DNA of 64,000 nt from Paenibacillus_G sp049942825 (lineage in GTDB: Bacteria > Bacillota > Bacilli > Paenibacillales > NBRC-103111): positions 806,001 to 870,000 of the forward strand of contig NZ_CP187970.1 in NCBI RefSeq assembly GCF_049942825.1, read 5' to 3'. Both the position numbers and the translations under genes were made by a program. Positions 40,879-49,965 of the stretch are shown here, piece after piece (position 1 is the first letter of the stretch; every line of letters starts with the position of its first letter). The notes beneath the pieces were generated by a model. The model was given only the letters and a program-made list of their open reading frames with translations. It was not told the DNA's origin and did no database searches.

Positions 40879-41286
40879 GTGAACATCCAACCGATACGGA
40901 AAGAACAGGCCTGGCAGCTGCGCCATGAGGTCATGTGGCCTGACAAGGATTACGACTATGTAAAGCTCGCGGATGACGAGGAAGGAGCGCACTTCGGTCT
41001 GTTTGAGGGAGGGGAGCTCCTCTCGGTGGTGTCGCTCTTTGTCCGCGGGGGAGAAGCGCAGTTCCGGAAGTTTGCGACGTCCGTGACTCATCAGAAGAAG
41101 GGGTATGGGAGCAAGCTCCTGACCCATGTGCTCGGCGAAGCTGAACGTGCAGGCGCCAAGCGGATTTACTGCAATGCCAGGATCGTGAAGGCCGCGTTCT
41201 ATGAGAAATTCGGATTTTCCTTGGCGGCGGGCCCCTTCACGAAAGGCGGCCAAACGTACGTGATCATGGAACGGTTCTTTGGGTAA
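40879..41286 (+). CDS. GNAT-family N-acetyltransferase
   Basis: 135 residues. Acetyl-CoA motif A: FATSVTHQKKGYGSKLLTHV (Q/K-x-x-G-x-G/S). Motif B: NARIVKAAFYEKFGF. ElaA-like in length and in the opening IRKEQAWQLRHEVMWP. Acceptor unknown. The GTG at 40879 has GGAG 11 bases upstream; the frame extends to a TTG at 40843 with no ribosome site. Confidence 0.85.
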   Translation: MNIQPIRKEQAWQLRHEVMWPDKDYDYVKLADDEEGAHFGLFEGGELLSVVSLFVRGGEAQFRKFATSVTHQKKGYGSKLLTHVLGEAERAGAKRIYCNARIVKAAFYEKFGFSLAAGPFTKGGQTYVIMERFFG

Positions 41287-41323
41287 GCAGCCAAGTTAGG
41301 AGCAGTCAGAGACGGAGGTTATC

Positions 41324-41635
41324 ATGAGTCAGCTTTACCGGATTACGAGATCATTTCAGGAGCATGAGGAGTCGGCGGCGTCCGAGATCTCCCTGGAGGA
41401 ATGCAAGGCGTACTTCGCTTCCAAACCAGACTTTACGTATACCACGGTATTCACGGTGAAGGGCGAGACCACGATGTCCATTGAAGGGGAGTTCTTCATG
41501 TGGAGCTTCGGAGAGGCCCGGATTCCGTTCCGTCATTTCCAAGGGGACATCTACGTCTCCGGCACGAACAAGGCGGTGATCCCCATCCTGATGGAGGTCG
41601 CAGGCGATTTGCGGGCGGATGTAGCCGAAGCGTAA
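41324..41635 (+). CDS. Small conserved protein of unknown function
   Basis: 103 residues, soluble, mixed alpha/beta (YRITRSFQEHEESAASEISL, then FTVKGETTMSIEGEFFMWSF). No cysteine and no membrane segment. GGAGG lies 6 bases before the ATG. It ends in a strong bidirectional terminator. No family recognised. Confidence 0.65.
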   Translation: MSQLYRITRSFQEHEESAASEISLEECKAYFASKPDFTYTTVFTVKGETTMSIEGEFFMWSFGEARIPFRHFQGDIYVSGTNKAVIPILMEVAGDLRADVAEA

Positions 41636-41667
41636 TCGTCCGCCTGTCTCACGTGAGGAGCATGTCA

Positions 41668-41714
41668 ACACAAAAACCCACATCTGACGGCAGAATGTGG
41701 GTTTTTGTGTTTTC
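41668..41714. terminator. Bidirectional terminator between convergent transcripts
   Basis: ACACAAAAACCCACA and TGTGGGTTTTTGTGT form a perfect 15-bp stem with a 13-base loop. Confidence 0.92.
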
Positions 41715-41751
41715 CAGCCTTACTACACAGCTGCAGGGAACAATCCAAGCT

Positions 41752-43029
41752 CTACGAGGAGAGCGGAAGCTCGACGTAGAACGCCACCTCCTGCTCCTTC
41801 CCGTTCTTGGCATAAATGCTGCCCTTGTGCTTGTCCACGATAGTCTTGGCGATCGCGAGCCCCAGGCCGTATCCTCCCTGACTGCGGGCCCGGGACGCAT
41901 CGGTACGGTAGAAGCGGTCGAAGATCCGCTCCAGGTGCTCGGGCGGGATGGGGTCGCCGGTATTCGTCACCTTCAATACCATGTGCTGGTGGCGCTTCTT
42001 TAGCGTGATTCCGACCGCCCCGCGGGGGTGGGTATACTTCAGCGCATTGTCGAGGAGGATCATGACCACCTGCTTGAACTGCTCGATGCTGCCGCGGGCC
42101 GTCAGGCCGGGCTCGATCTCGTAGGAGAGCCGAATGTCACGCTCGAAGATGACCGCTTCCATCGTAAGCACCACCTGCTCGACCGCTTCGCTGGCCTCGA
42201 AAGGCACCGCCAGCACCTCCGTACCGGCCTGATCGATCTGAGCCAGATAGAGCAGGTCGTTCGTCAGCTTCGCCATGCGCTCGGATTCCGATTTGATATA
42301 GGTGATCCACCGGGATTGGTGTCGGATCGTATCCTCGGGATGGGCCAGGAGCACGTCCACGTTGGTGTTAATCACGGTGAGCGGCGTTTTCAGCTCATGC
42401 GAGGCATCGGCAATGAACTGCTTTTGCTTATCAAAGGCCTCCTGCACCGGCTCGATGGAACGGTCGGCAAAGTAGCGGCTGATGAAGAAGATGATGACGA
42501 GCATGAGAGCGGCGACGAGCAGGAAGGCATACACCAGATTGGTCAGAAAGCCCATCTGGGCGGTGATGTCCAGATACGAAATCGTGTATCCGCCTCCCGG
42601 CATCGGCTGAAGGGCATAGGCCCAGCGGGAGTCGTTCAGGGTGAACTTGCCCTGCGCCTTGCCGCCGGATAAGGCCGCCGCGGCGAGCCCGCCCGATAAT
42701 TCATCCGTGAGCTCCAGACGGGAAATCACGGATTGAACCGTCCCCTCGGCATCCGTAACGATCGAGAAGGAGTCGGAGCGTCCGAAAGCGGGTTTGCCCC
42801 CGGTCTTGTCCTCCATATCGAACGAACGGGGACCGCCGGGACCGGATTTCGGACCGTCGTTCCCGGCGGCCTTGCGTGCCAATTCCATTTCCCGGTGCAG
42901 CTCCTGATCAATGCCCCGGCTCGTATTCTGATACATGATGGCATAAATACAGGCGAATGCGATCAGCAGCATCACGGAGATCGTGACCATATTCAGCAGG
43001 AGAAATTTATTGCGGAGTTTACGAAACAT
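41752..43029 (-). CDS. Sensor histidine kinase of an OmpR-type two-component system
   Basis: 425 residues. Helices at 10-33 and about 160-185 bracket a 125-residue extracytoplasmic sensor. H-box DASHELKTPLTVINTNVDVL, N-box LLDNALKYTH, G2 box GYGLGLAIAKTIVDKHKG. The sensor has a Gly/Pro-rich stretch (NDGPKSGPGGPRSFDME) and no recognised domain. Overlaps the regulator gene by 11 bases. Faces the VTC operon across a repeat-rich promoter region. Confidence 0.92.
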   Translation of the reverse strand: MFRKLRNKFLLLNMVTISVMLLIAFACIYAIMYQNTSRGIDQELHREMELARKAAGNDGPKSGPGGPRSFDMEDKTGGKPAFGRSDSFSIVTDAEGTVQSVISRLELTDELSGGLAAAALSGGKAQGKFTLNDSRWAYALQPMPGGGYTISYLDITAQMGFLTNLVYAFLLVAALMLVIIFFISRYFADRSIEPVQEAFDKQKQFIADASHELKTPLTVINTNVDVLLAHPEDTIRHQSRWITYIKSESERMAKLTNDLLYLAQIDQAGTEVLAVPFEASEAVEQVVLTMEAVIFERDIRLSYEIEPGLTARGSIEQFKQVVMILLDNALKYTHPRGAVGITLKKRHQHMVLKVTNTGDPIPPEHLERIFDRFYRTDASRARSQGGYGLGLAIAKTIVDKHKGSIYAKNGKEQEVAFYVELPLSS

Positions 43030-43705
43030 CCCCCTTCACCTCCAGTACATAGCCTACGCCGCGGATCGTGCTGATCCCCACGTTCGACTGCAGATGAACG
43101 AGCTTTTTCCTCAAAAAAGAAATGTAAACCTCGACATTGTTATGCTCCGCTTCGGAATCAAAGCCCCACAGCTTCTCAATGATCAGTTCTTTGGGCGTCA
43201 CCGCCTGCTTCCTTGTCATCAGGAGCTGCAGCAGCTCGCTCTCCTTCAGGATCAGCTTGATTTCCTTGCCCCCGCAGGTGAGCTTCAATGTAGACGTATT
43301 GAGCTCAATATCGCCGTAACGCAGCGCGTGGTCCGCGACCACTTCCCCTTTGCGCCGGAGCGCCGCCCGGATGCGGGCCAGCAGTTCCTCCGTCACGAAC
43401 GGCTTTGCAATATAATCATCCGCCCCATAATCGAGCCCGGAGACCTTGTCCGCCGTCTCTCCCCTGGCGGTTAGCAGGATCACCGGTGTGGCCATGCCTT
43501 CCCTGCGGATCGTCTGCAGGATCGTCAGGCCGCTCATGCCGGGAAGCATGATATCGAGCAGCAGCAGATCATAGATCCCGCTCTGGGCGTAATCCAGGCC
43601 GGAGGTGCCGTCATGGACCACATCCACGGAATAATGATGCTTCCGCAGGATCTGCGCGAGGGCTTCCGCCAGATGGGCTTCATCTTCCACGATCAGGATT
43701 CTCAT
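43019..43705 (-). CDS. OmpR/PhoB-family response regulator
   Basis: 228 residues. Receiver: acidic pocket VEDE at 6-9, phospho-Asp in LLLLDIMLPG (about 51), Thr in ILLTARG, Lys in YIAKPF. Winged helix from about 130 (SELLQLLMTRKQAVTPKELI, then EVYISFLRKKL, STIRGVGYVL). GAAAGGAAG precedes the ATG. Partner of the overlapping kinase gene. Confidence 0.94.
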   Translation of the reverse strand: MRILIVEDEAHLAEALAQILRKHHYSVDVVHDGTSGLDYAQSGIYDLLLLDIMLPGMSGLTILQTIRREGMATPVILLTARGETADKVSGLDYGADDYIAKPFVTEELLARIRAALRRKGEVVADHALRYGDIELNTSTLKLTCGGKEIKLILKESELLQLLMTRKQAVTPKELIIEKLWGFDSEAEHNNVEVYISFLRKKLVHLQSNVGISTIRGVGYVLEVKGDVS

Positions 43706-43771
43706 GGTGTTCTTCCTTTCTCGTGCCGCCGGAACTTAAGCAGCAGTAGTAGTAGGAACAGTATAGCACCC

Positions 43772-43821
43772 CGAACCTTAAAGAAACCTGAAATCTCCGT
43801 TTAAGGTTCGTTAAAGGTTCG
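43772..43821. promoter_or_regulatory. Repeated half-sites in the divergent promoter region
   Basis: CGAACCTTAAAG (43772) is the inverse of TTAAGGTTCG (43801) and TTAAAGGTTCG (43811). The last two are in direct repeat 10-11 bp apart, the spacing bound by OmpR-family dimers. Likely binding sites of the adjacent regulator, affecting both its own operon and the VTC operon. Confidence 0.6.
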
Positions 43822-43888
43822 CGCCCTAAGATAAAGCCATCCGATACAGAAGAACACAAAAACAAGATGACAGAAGGGGGCAGCGAGA

Positions 43889-44629
43889 ATGGCTATTGAG
43901 GTGTTCAACCGCTACGAGAACAAGTATCTGCTTGATGAAACGGGCTTTCGCCGGATTCATGACCGGCTTCTGGAGTATATGGAGCTCGATGAATATAACC
44001 GCAAGCATACCTTTTACTCTATCAGTAATATTTACTTCGACACGAAGGACCATGCCCTGATCCGGCACTCGATATCGAAGCCCAAGTATAAGGAGAAGCT
44101 GAGGCTGCGTGCGTACGGGGTTCCGCAGCCGGGCGCCAAGGTGTACCTGGAGCTCAAGAAGAAGGTGCACGGGCTCGTGAACAAAAGAAGAACCGCGCTG
44201 CGGACGGACGAGGCTTATGAATTTGTCCGTACAGGGGTGAAGCCCGAGCCGGCAAGCTACATGAACAAGCAGGTGCTCAGCGAGATCGAGTACTTCCTGG
44301 GGCGGTATACCTTGGAGCCCCAAGTGTACCTGGCCTACGACCGGATCGCGATGTTCAGCAAGGAAAGCCGGGATCTGCGGGTGACCTTCGACTGCAATAT
44401 CCGGTCGAGGCGGCATGATCTGATGCTGGAGAGCGGAGACCACGGGGAGCCGCTGCTCGAAGACGGACGGTGGCTCATGGAAGTGAAGGCGGAGAAGACG
44501 GTTCCGGTCTGGCTTGCCAGACTGCTGTCGGAGCACCGGATGTTCCGGACGAGTTTCTCGAAGTATGGCAGTGAATATATCAAAATGCGAACAGGGCAGC
44601 AGCCGGGAGGAGAACGAGCATATGCTTGA
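43889..44629 (+). CDS. VTC-domain polyphosphate-polymerase-like protein
   Basis: 246 residues. VTC tunnel-domain features: RYENKYLLDETGF with basic residues, ISNIYFDTKDH, a basic cluster KEKLRLRAYG, LELKKKVHGLVNKRRTAL, and a terminal Glu/Lys strand MEVKAEKTVPVW. In yeast the VTC core polymerises polyphosphate; the bacterial versions are almost always followed by DUF4956, as here. Soluble or peripheral. GGGGG before the ATG. Confidence 0.9.
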   Translation: MAIEVFNRYENKYLLDETGFRRIHDRLLEYMELDEYNRKHTFYSISNIYFDTKDHALIRHSISKPKYKEKLRLRAYGVPQPGAKVYLELKKKVHGLVNKRRTALRTDEAYEFVRTGVKPEPASYMNKQVLSEIEYFLGRYTLEPQVYLAYDRIAMFSKESRDLRVTFDCNIRSRRHDLMLESGDHGEPLLEDGRWLMEVKAEKTVPVWLARLLSEHRMFRTSFSKYGSEYIKMRTGQQPGGERAYA

Positions 44630-45305
44630 CACATTATTTGCAGCAGCGACGACGGATAACACACTTACATTTACCCACGCGATACTTACGATTGTAGTCT
44701 CATTCCTGCTTGGGGGCGTCATTTCCCTGACTTATATGAAAACGAGCAAGCAGGCGCATTCACAGAATTTTGCGCTGACGATGATTCTGATTCCTTCGAT
44801 TATCGCCATCATCATCCTGCTCATCGGCAACAACGTGGCCCGGGCCTTCAGCCTCGCCGGAGCCTTCTCGATCATCCGCTTCCGGAGTGCGCCTGGCGAT
44901 CCCAAGGATATCGCTTATGTCCTCTTCACCATGGCCACGGGCCTGGCCTGCGGCGTCGGGATGTTCGGCTACGCGGTGCTCTTCACCCTCATCCTGTGTG
45001 TGCTGATGATCGTGCTTCACAAGATCAAATTCGGCGAGAAGCGCAGCGACCAGAAGCTGCTTAAGATTACCGTGCCGGAGGACCTGGGATACGAGGAGGC
45101 CTTCAAGGAAGTGTTCCAACAGTTCAACGTCGGCCACGAGCTGAAGAAAGTCAAAACGACGGAGCTCGGCAGCCTCTTCGAACTGGTGTATACGGTCACG
45201 CTTGTACCGGGTACGAGCCAGAAGGAATTGATCGACGCGCTGCGGTGCCGCAACGGGAATTTGAATATTACTTTGTCCATGAGTCCCGAAGCTTCAGACT
45301 ATTAG
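44622..45305 (+). CDS. DUF4956 membrane protein
   Basis: 227 residues. Four helices in the first 145 residues (ILTIVVSFLLGGVISLTYM, LTMILIPSIIAIIILLIGN, then FSLAGAFSIIRFRSAPGDPK as the family signature, and VGMFGYAVLFTLILCVLMIV), then a cytoplasmic ferredoxin-like domain. The ATG at 44622 overlaps the VTC gene by 8 bases and has GGGAGGAG 10 bases upstream. Predicted membrane partner of the VTC protein. Confidence 0.9.
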   Translation: MLDTLFAAATTDNTLTFTHAILTIVVSFLLGGVISLTYMKTSKQAHSQNFALTMILIPSIIAIIILLIGNNVARAFSLAGAFSIIRFRSAPGDPKDIAYVLFTMATGLACGVGMFGYAVLFTLILCVLMIVLHKIKFGEKRSDQKLLKITVPEDLGYEEAFKEVFQQFNVGHELKKVKTTELGSLFELVYTVTLVPGTSQKELIDALRCRNGNLNITLSMSPEASDY

Positions 45306-45341
45306 AACCCCACTAAACCTTACTACGGAGGATGATTCGAT

Positions 45342-47246
45342 ATGAAAAACAAGCATGTCAAGCAAATCGTAATGCTCGCACTCCTGTCTGCGGTGGCGCT
45401 GCCGGCGTGCCAGAGCCTGACGCCGTCCCAAACGGCGGCATCCACAGGAACGGCAGCGGCCCAGACCGCCGCTTCGACTACGGCCGCGGCAGCAGCCCAA
45501 GCCCCGGCTCAGGTAGTGCCGGTGGAATACAGCGACAATGACCTGTACAGCGACTGGAAGAACGACAATCCGATCTATATGGAGCTCAGCGCGGCGGGCG
45601 CCAGCATCAAGGGCACGGGCGCCGAAGTGAAGGACCATACCGTAACGATCACAGCGGGGGGCACTTATGTGCTCAGCGGCTTGTGGGAAGAGGGGCAGAT
45701 TGTCGTCGACGCTGCGAAGGAGGACAAGGTAAGAATCGTACTGAACGGTGTCGAGATTCACAGCAAGATCAGCTCGGCGATCTATGTCAAGCAGGCGGAC
45801 AAAACGGTGATCACGGTTCAGGAAGGTACGACCAATGTGATATCCGATGGTGCGGAGTACACGGCGGTGGATGAATCGGGGGAACCAAACGCAGCCATCT
45901 ACAGCAAGGACGATCTGACCTTCAATGGTACGGGCGCCTTGACCGTCCAGGGGAATTATAACAACGGGATTACGAGCAAGGACGATCTGAAAATCACCGG
46001 AGGCTCGATCACGGTCCGTGCGGCCGACGATGGAGTCCAGGGCAAGGATCTGGTGGCGGTCAAGGAAGGCACGCTCACGATCGAAGCCGCGGGAGACGGG
46101 ATCAAGGCGACCAACGATACGGACGCGGACAAAGGGCTTGTCAGCATTGAAGCAGGCACCTTCTCGATTAAAGCCGGTAAGGACGGCATTCAGGCGGCTT
46201 CCGCCGTACAGGTGAACGGAGGCTCATTCACGATCTCCTCCGGCGGGGGCAGCGCCAATGCCCCGGCGAAGGCCAAAGAAGAGATGGGCGGCATGCGGGG
46301 AACACCGCAAGCAGCGGCATCGACGACCACCGCTGCCGAAGAAACGGAAAGCGGCAAAGCGATCAAAGCCGGCAGCCTGATCTCCATTGCGGGCGGGACG
46401 ATCGGGATCGATTCGGCGGATGACGCCATCCACAGCAACAACACCGTGACGATTGCGGGAGGAGAGCTCTCCATCACGTCCGGAGACGACGGCATTCATG
46501 CGGACTCCAATACGGTGATCAGCGGCGGGAAGACGATCATCACGAAGAGCTACGAGGGCGTTGAGGGCTCGAATGTGACCATCTCGGGCGGAGAAGTTCA
46601 GGTTACGGCGAGTGACGACGGCATCAATGTGTCCGGCGGGGCGGACGGTTCGTCGACGAATGAGCGTCCGGGGCAGAACAGCTTCAGCTCTACGGGCTCG
46701 AACAACATGCTTACCGTCACAGGCGGTACCGTCCAGGTGAATTCCACGGGCGACGGATTGGATGCCAACGGTTCGATGCAGATCTCGGGCGGCACCGTCT
46801 ATGTCAGCGGTCCGTCGGCGAACGGCAACGGCGCCCTGGATTATGACGGCTCCCTCAACTATACCGGCGGCGTGCTGGTTGCCGCCGGAAGCTCGGGCAT
46901 GGCACAGGCTCCATCCGATCAGTCCACCGCGTATTCCATTCTCATGACTTACTCGCAGGCCCAGCCGGCCGGTACGGTCGTCGAGCTCAAGAATCAGAGC
47001 GGCAAATCCATTGCGAGCTTCACGTCCGAGAAGAGCTTCCAGTCGATCGTCATCGGCTCGCCGGAGCTTCAGAAGGATGGGGCTTATGCGCTCTACACCG
47101 GAGGAGCGAAGACGGTCGAATTCACCATCGCGAGTCCGACGACATGGCTCAATGAGTCCGGCGTAACCACAGCCAAGACCGGTGGTCCGGGCAGAATGGG
47201 CGGTGGAAGCGGCGGCCGGGTCCGCCCTGAGGCGGGTACGCCTTAA
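45342..47246 (+). CDS. Lipoprotein with carbohydrate-binding / beta-helix (DUF4353-like) repeats
   Basis: 634 residues. Type II signal peptide with lipobox LPAC (Cys23), then an Ala/Thr-rich linker. About residues 75-540 contain repeated beta-helix turns of the form DDGVQGKD, ADDGI, GDDGIHADSNTVISGGKTII and SDDGINVSGG; a glycine-rich tail ends in GGSGGRVRPE. These proteins accompany VTC/DUF4956 (often with CotH kinases) and are thought to act at the cell surface on carbohydrate or polyphosphate; not proven. GGAGG lies 11 bases before the ATG; the operon ends in a long hairpin. Confidence 0.88.
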   Translation: MKNKHVKQIVMLALLSAVALPACQSLTPSQTAASTGTAAAQTAASTTAAAAAQAPAQVVPVEYSDNDLYSDWKNDNPIYMELSAAGASIKGTGAEVKDHTVTITAGGTYVLSGLWEEGQIVVDAAKEDKVRIVLNGVEIHSKISSAIYVKQADKTVITVQEGTTNVISDGAEYTAVDESGEPNAAIYSKDDLTFNGTGALTVQGNYNNGITSKDDLKITGGSITVRAADDGVQGKDLVAVKEGTLTIEAAGDGIKATNDTDADKGLVSIEAGTFSIKAGKDGIQAASAVQVNGGSFTISSGGGSANAPAKAKEEMGGMRGTPQAAASTTTAAEETESGKAIKAGSLISIAGGTIGIDSADDAIHSNNTVTIAGGELSITSGDDGIHADSNTVISGGKTIITKSYEGVEGSNVTISGGEVQVTASDDGINVSGGADGSSTNERPGQNSFSSTGSNNMLTVTGGTVQVNSTGDGLDANGSMQISGGTVYVSGPSANGNGALDYDGSLNYTGGVLVAAGSSGMAQAPSDQSTAYSILMTYSQAQPAGTVVELKNQSGKSIASFTSEKSFQSIVIGSPELQKDGAYALYTGGAKTVEFTIASPTTWLNESGVTTAKTGGPGRMGGGSGGRVRPEAGTP

Positions 47247-47320
47247 GCGAAGCGGATGAATGGGGCCCGCGGTCGTGCGGGCGCCGATGCAGATCGGCGG
47301 AGAGATAAGGCAGGAACGGA

Positions 47321-47369
47321 GAAGAAGCCGGCAGGGACGCTGCATTCGCAGCGGCCTGCCGGCTTCTTC
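47321..47369 (+). terminator. Long hairpin after the VTC operon
   Basis: GAAGAAGCCGGCAGG and CCTGCCGGCTTCTTC (15 bp) enclose a second stem GCTGC/GCAGC. No long T-run follows, so termination is likely but not certain. Confidence 0.7.
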
Positions 47370-47427
47370 GCATTGCAGCATCCGCAGCTGCAGATATGTG
47401 GTATCGAAAGAAGCCGGCCTATGTTCC

Positions 47428-47557
47428 GTCATGGCATCTAAAAGATCATCCTTGTTACGTACATGCGGATAGACGGCCATGGGGGCTACGCCGAAAGCGT
47501 TGGCTAAACGCCGAAAACTCACCGCGGTCGATTGCTTCCGTACCCGCAATATGGTAT
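47428..47557 (-). pseudogene. Remnant of a TetR-type regulator (HTH only)
   Basis: One minus-strand frame encodes VSFRRLANAFGVAPMAVYPH, then VRNKDDLLDAM. This is the typical N-terminal helix-turn-helix of the TetR_C class (RRLAxxLGVAPMALYxHVxNKDDLLDAM). Neither a start codon with ribosome site nor any C-terminal domain follows; after DAM the frame runs into the hairpin. So it is a decayed fragment of about 43 codons. Confidence 0.6.
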
Positions 47558-47619
47558 GCCAGCCCCACGACAGCCTCTCGACTAGGCGAACAGGTCTGTG
47601 GAGGGGGTACGGGCGGACG

Positions 47620-48144
47620 TTACGGTTGCACGCCGAGCTCCAGGCGCCAGTCCTGACAGCGCATGATCGTGCCGGGCGGATACTCGAAGGCGCATTCCCC
47701 GGCCGGCGAGAAGCCCAGCTTCCGGCAGATGGCGTTCGACGCGGGGTTATCGACCGAGGGGAAGGCGTGGATGACTTGAACCTTGGGGTCCGCGGCTGCG
47801 GCGGCAATAGCTGCGGCTCCTGCCGCGGTGGCGATGCCTCGGCCCTGATAGGGAGGGAGAATGCCCCAGCCCATCTCGCAGATGGTCTTCTCCTGCCATT
47901 CGCGCTGCCACCAGCCGATATTGCCAACCGCCTCTCCCTCTGGAAGCAGAACGATCCGGAACATCCGGCCGGCTGCTTTGTCACCGAGCTCGAGATAACG
48001 CTTGTGCCGCTTCAGAATCTGCCCGCTGTTCTCCGGTCCCCCTAGGTGGTCCAGCATCTCGGGGGTGTTCATGCGGTGGAGCAGCTCGAGATCCGTATCG
48101 GCCCAAGGCTCAAGGGAAACCTGCATTTCTTTCGGAGCCATCAT
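47620..48144 (-). CDS. GNAT-family N-acetyltransferase (RimJ-type)
   Basis: 174 residues. Acetyl-CoA site EMGWGILPPYQGRGIATAAG (Q-G-R-G-I-A) and motif B SNAICRKLGFSPAGECAFEY. RimJ/RimL-like group that acetylates amino groups of proteins or drugs. The ATG at 48144 has GGAGGAG 6 bases upstream; longer starts overlap that site. Confidence 0.88.
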   Translation of the reverse strand: MMAPKEMQVSLEPWADTDLELLHRMNTPEMLDHLGGPENSGQILKRHKRYLELGDKAAGRMFRIVLLPEGEAVGNIGWWQREWQEKTICEMGWGILPPYQGRGIATAAGAAAIAAAAADPKVQVIHAFPSVDNPASNAICRKLGFSPAGECAFEYPPGTIMRCQDWRLELGVQP

Positions 48145-48470
48145 ACTCATCTCCTCCATTTGGTAAGGGGTTCGTTGGAACGTATGTTCCTGTGAATTCA
48201 TTATAACCCCATTCTGAAGATAAGTCTTGCAGATGAGCCGGCGGGGACCCCTGGTTTCGGATTCGGCCTTCCAGGGGAAAATGTATTAGGTAAGATGGCA
48301 AATATAAGGTAAGATAGGAGTTATGGTCCAGGGCATAATATAGAAAGGGAAGACATCGTGGTAGAAGCTCCACACCCAAAAGGCCCAGGTAAGATAGGTT
48401 GCGATAAGCATTACAGATCAAGGGACGGCTTCCGCTCTTTACGGCTGCCGGGAAAGAGGGCGAAGAGAAA
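48145..48470. other. Intergenic region with three AGGTAAGATRG direct repeats
   Basis: AGGTAAGATGG at 48287 and AGGTAAGATAGG at 48306 and 48387 lie between divergent genes. Spacings are 19 and 81 bp, compatible with a regulator bound on one helix face, but no palindrome is present. Confidence 0.4.
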
Positions 48471-48788
48471 ATGAATATTCATCTTAACTTTACTAACAAG
48501 GGACAGGCGGCGATCGCCAATTTCAACAACGACGAGCTTCTCGAGATTTTCAGAAGGTATATGAACACACTGACGAAGAAATATGCCGTTGACGTAGCGG
48601 TTTCTTCGGAAGAGAACCAGAGCATCGTGGAGGACGGCGTATTGAAGGTCGAGCTGTCGAACATCGACTGCAACGTGGACGCCTTTTTTCGGGAGCTTGG
48701 GACGGATATCAAGGTGCCGCTCAAAAAACGGATCGGCGACGGGAAGCTCGACAATGTGTTCAAAGCGGTCCAGGTAAAAGCGAACTAA
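48471..48788 (+). CDS. Small soluble protein of unknown function
   Basis: 105 residues (MNIHLNFTNKGQAAIANFNN, then YMNTLTKKYAVDVAVSSEEN and KVPLKKRIGDGKLDNVFKAV). Mixed alpha/beta with one cysteine, no signal peptide. The ribosome site is only AAGAG. Not recognised. A hairpin-like GC stretch with TTTTTT at 48848 follows. Confidence 0.6.
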   Translation: MNIHLNFTNKGQAAIANFNNDELLEIFRRYMNTLTKKYAVDVAVSSEENQSIVEDGVLKVELSNIDCNVDAFFRELGTDIKVPLKKRIGDGKLDNVFKAVQVKAN

Positions 48789-48959
48789 AGAGGAAGAGCC
48801 TGTAAAGGCAGCTATGGGCGTCTCTCTGCGACAGGTGCGGAGGGGCGTTTTTTGTCGTGGGGAGGCGAATATAGGAACATCAGAGGATGGACAGGCCTTC
48901 CGTCAGGAGTATAAGATGAGAATGATGACCATACATAAAGACAGCAAGGAGATTCGGAT

Positions 48960-49916
48960 ATGAAGAAAATCAGTCTCATTGCAGCAGGTATACTGTTGTT
49001 TACGGCCGGAGTGGCCAGCGGCTCGAGTATCAACGGAGATTATAAAGGCAATCCGATCGTGAAGGTCACGGTCAACGGGAAGGAAGTCGTCAGTGAGATT
49101 CCGGCACAGATTATCGACGGGACCACGATGCTGCCGCTTCGGGCCATCTCGGAAGCGCTCGGTGCCGAGCAATCGAAAATCCAATGGAAGCCGGGCACGT
49201 ACGCGGTGGACATGCTCGTTCGTACGCCGGATATCCCTGACACGCTCGGAAAAGAAATCGGCTCACTGTACCAGTACTCCAAGGACCTGTTCCAGGAGCG
49301 TAAGGCAAGCAAGGGCAAAGTGGTCTTCGGAACCCTGGGCAGCAGCGTGACGCTGGGAGCAGGCTCTACAGGACCGACCAAGACGTGGTCCTATGCCGTG
49401 TTCGATAAGTTCAACAAGGATATCGCCGCGGGTTCGACCCGGTATGAGAATACGGGCTTCGGCGGCTTCTCCACCGAAAGCCTCCTCAAAGAGAACAAAG
49501 CCGATGTGATCGCGAAGCAGAAGCTGGATATCCTCTTCTTCGAAATGTGCCTCATCAACGATTACGGATCCAATATTCCGATCGAGAAGACCAAGAGCAA
49601 CATCCGGGAGATTGTGAACCAACTCCAGACGAAGAGTCCGAAGACCCGCATCGTGCTGACTTCAGCGAATCCGATTAAGAAGACGACACCGAACGGACAG
49701 GGCCTGACCTATGAGGACTACGTAAACCAGGTGGGCGCGTTCGTTCAGGATAACGGATGGACGTACTTTGATATCTACCATCCGTTCGTCGAGGAGATCC
49801 AGAAGCAGGGGCTTGCGCTGGATGACCTGCTCTCGGATGAGGCGCATCCGAATGACAAAGGCTACGCGATCTGGGGGAATCTTCTGCTTGATTATGTGTA
49901 CGGCAAGCGGTCGTAA
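48960..49916 (+). CDS. Secreted SGNH/GDSL hydrolase with copper-amine-oxidase-N (stalk) domain
   Basis: 318 residues. Signal peptide 1-21 (KKISLIAAGILLFTAGVASG). Residues 30-88 are the CuAO-N-like stalk domain frequent in Paenibacillus exoproteins (VKVTVNGKEVVSEIPAQIID, then TTMLPLRAISEALGAEQSKI). SGNH domain follows: block I GTLGSSVTLGAG (Ser), block III NDYGSN, block V DEAHPNDKGYAIWG with catalytic Asp/His. Probably a cell-surface esterase on wall polymers or acetylated sugars. AGGAG precedes the ATG by 8 bases. Confidence 0.88.
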   Translation: MKKISLIAAGILLFTAGVASGSSINGDYKGNPIVKVTVNGKEVVSEIPAQIIDGTTMLPLRAISEALGAEQSKIQWKPGTYAVDMLVRTPDIPDTLGKEIGSLYQYSKDLFQERKASKGKVVFGTLGSSVTLGAGSTGPTKTWSYAVFDKFNKDIAAGSTRYENTGFGGFSTESLLKENKADVIAKQKLDILFFEMCLINDYGSNIPIEKTKSNIREIVNQLQTKSPKTRIVLTSANPIKKTTPNGQGLTYEDYVNQVGAFVQDNGWTYFDIYHPFVEEIQKQGLALDDLLSDEAHPNDKGYAIWGNLLLDYVYGKRS

Positions 49917-49965
49917 GGGGATGGGTCGGACACTTGATTGAACGCTGCCGCGGCTGAACAGCAAA

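Noticed and set aside
46224..47984. A 586-codon minus-strand frame
   Set aside because: Most of it is antisense to the beta-helix lipoprotein and the GNAT gene. Only the short TetR-like stretch at 47428-47557 is meaningful, and it is listed as a remnant.
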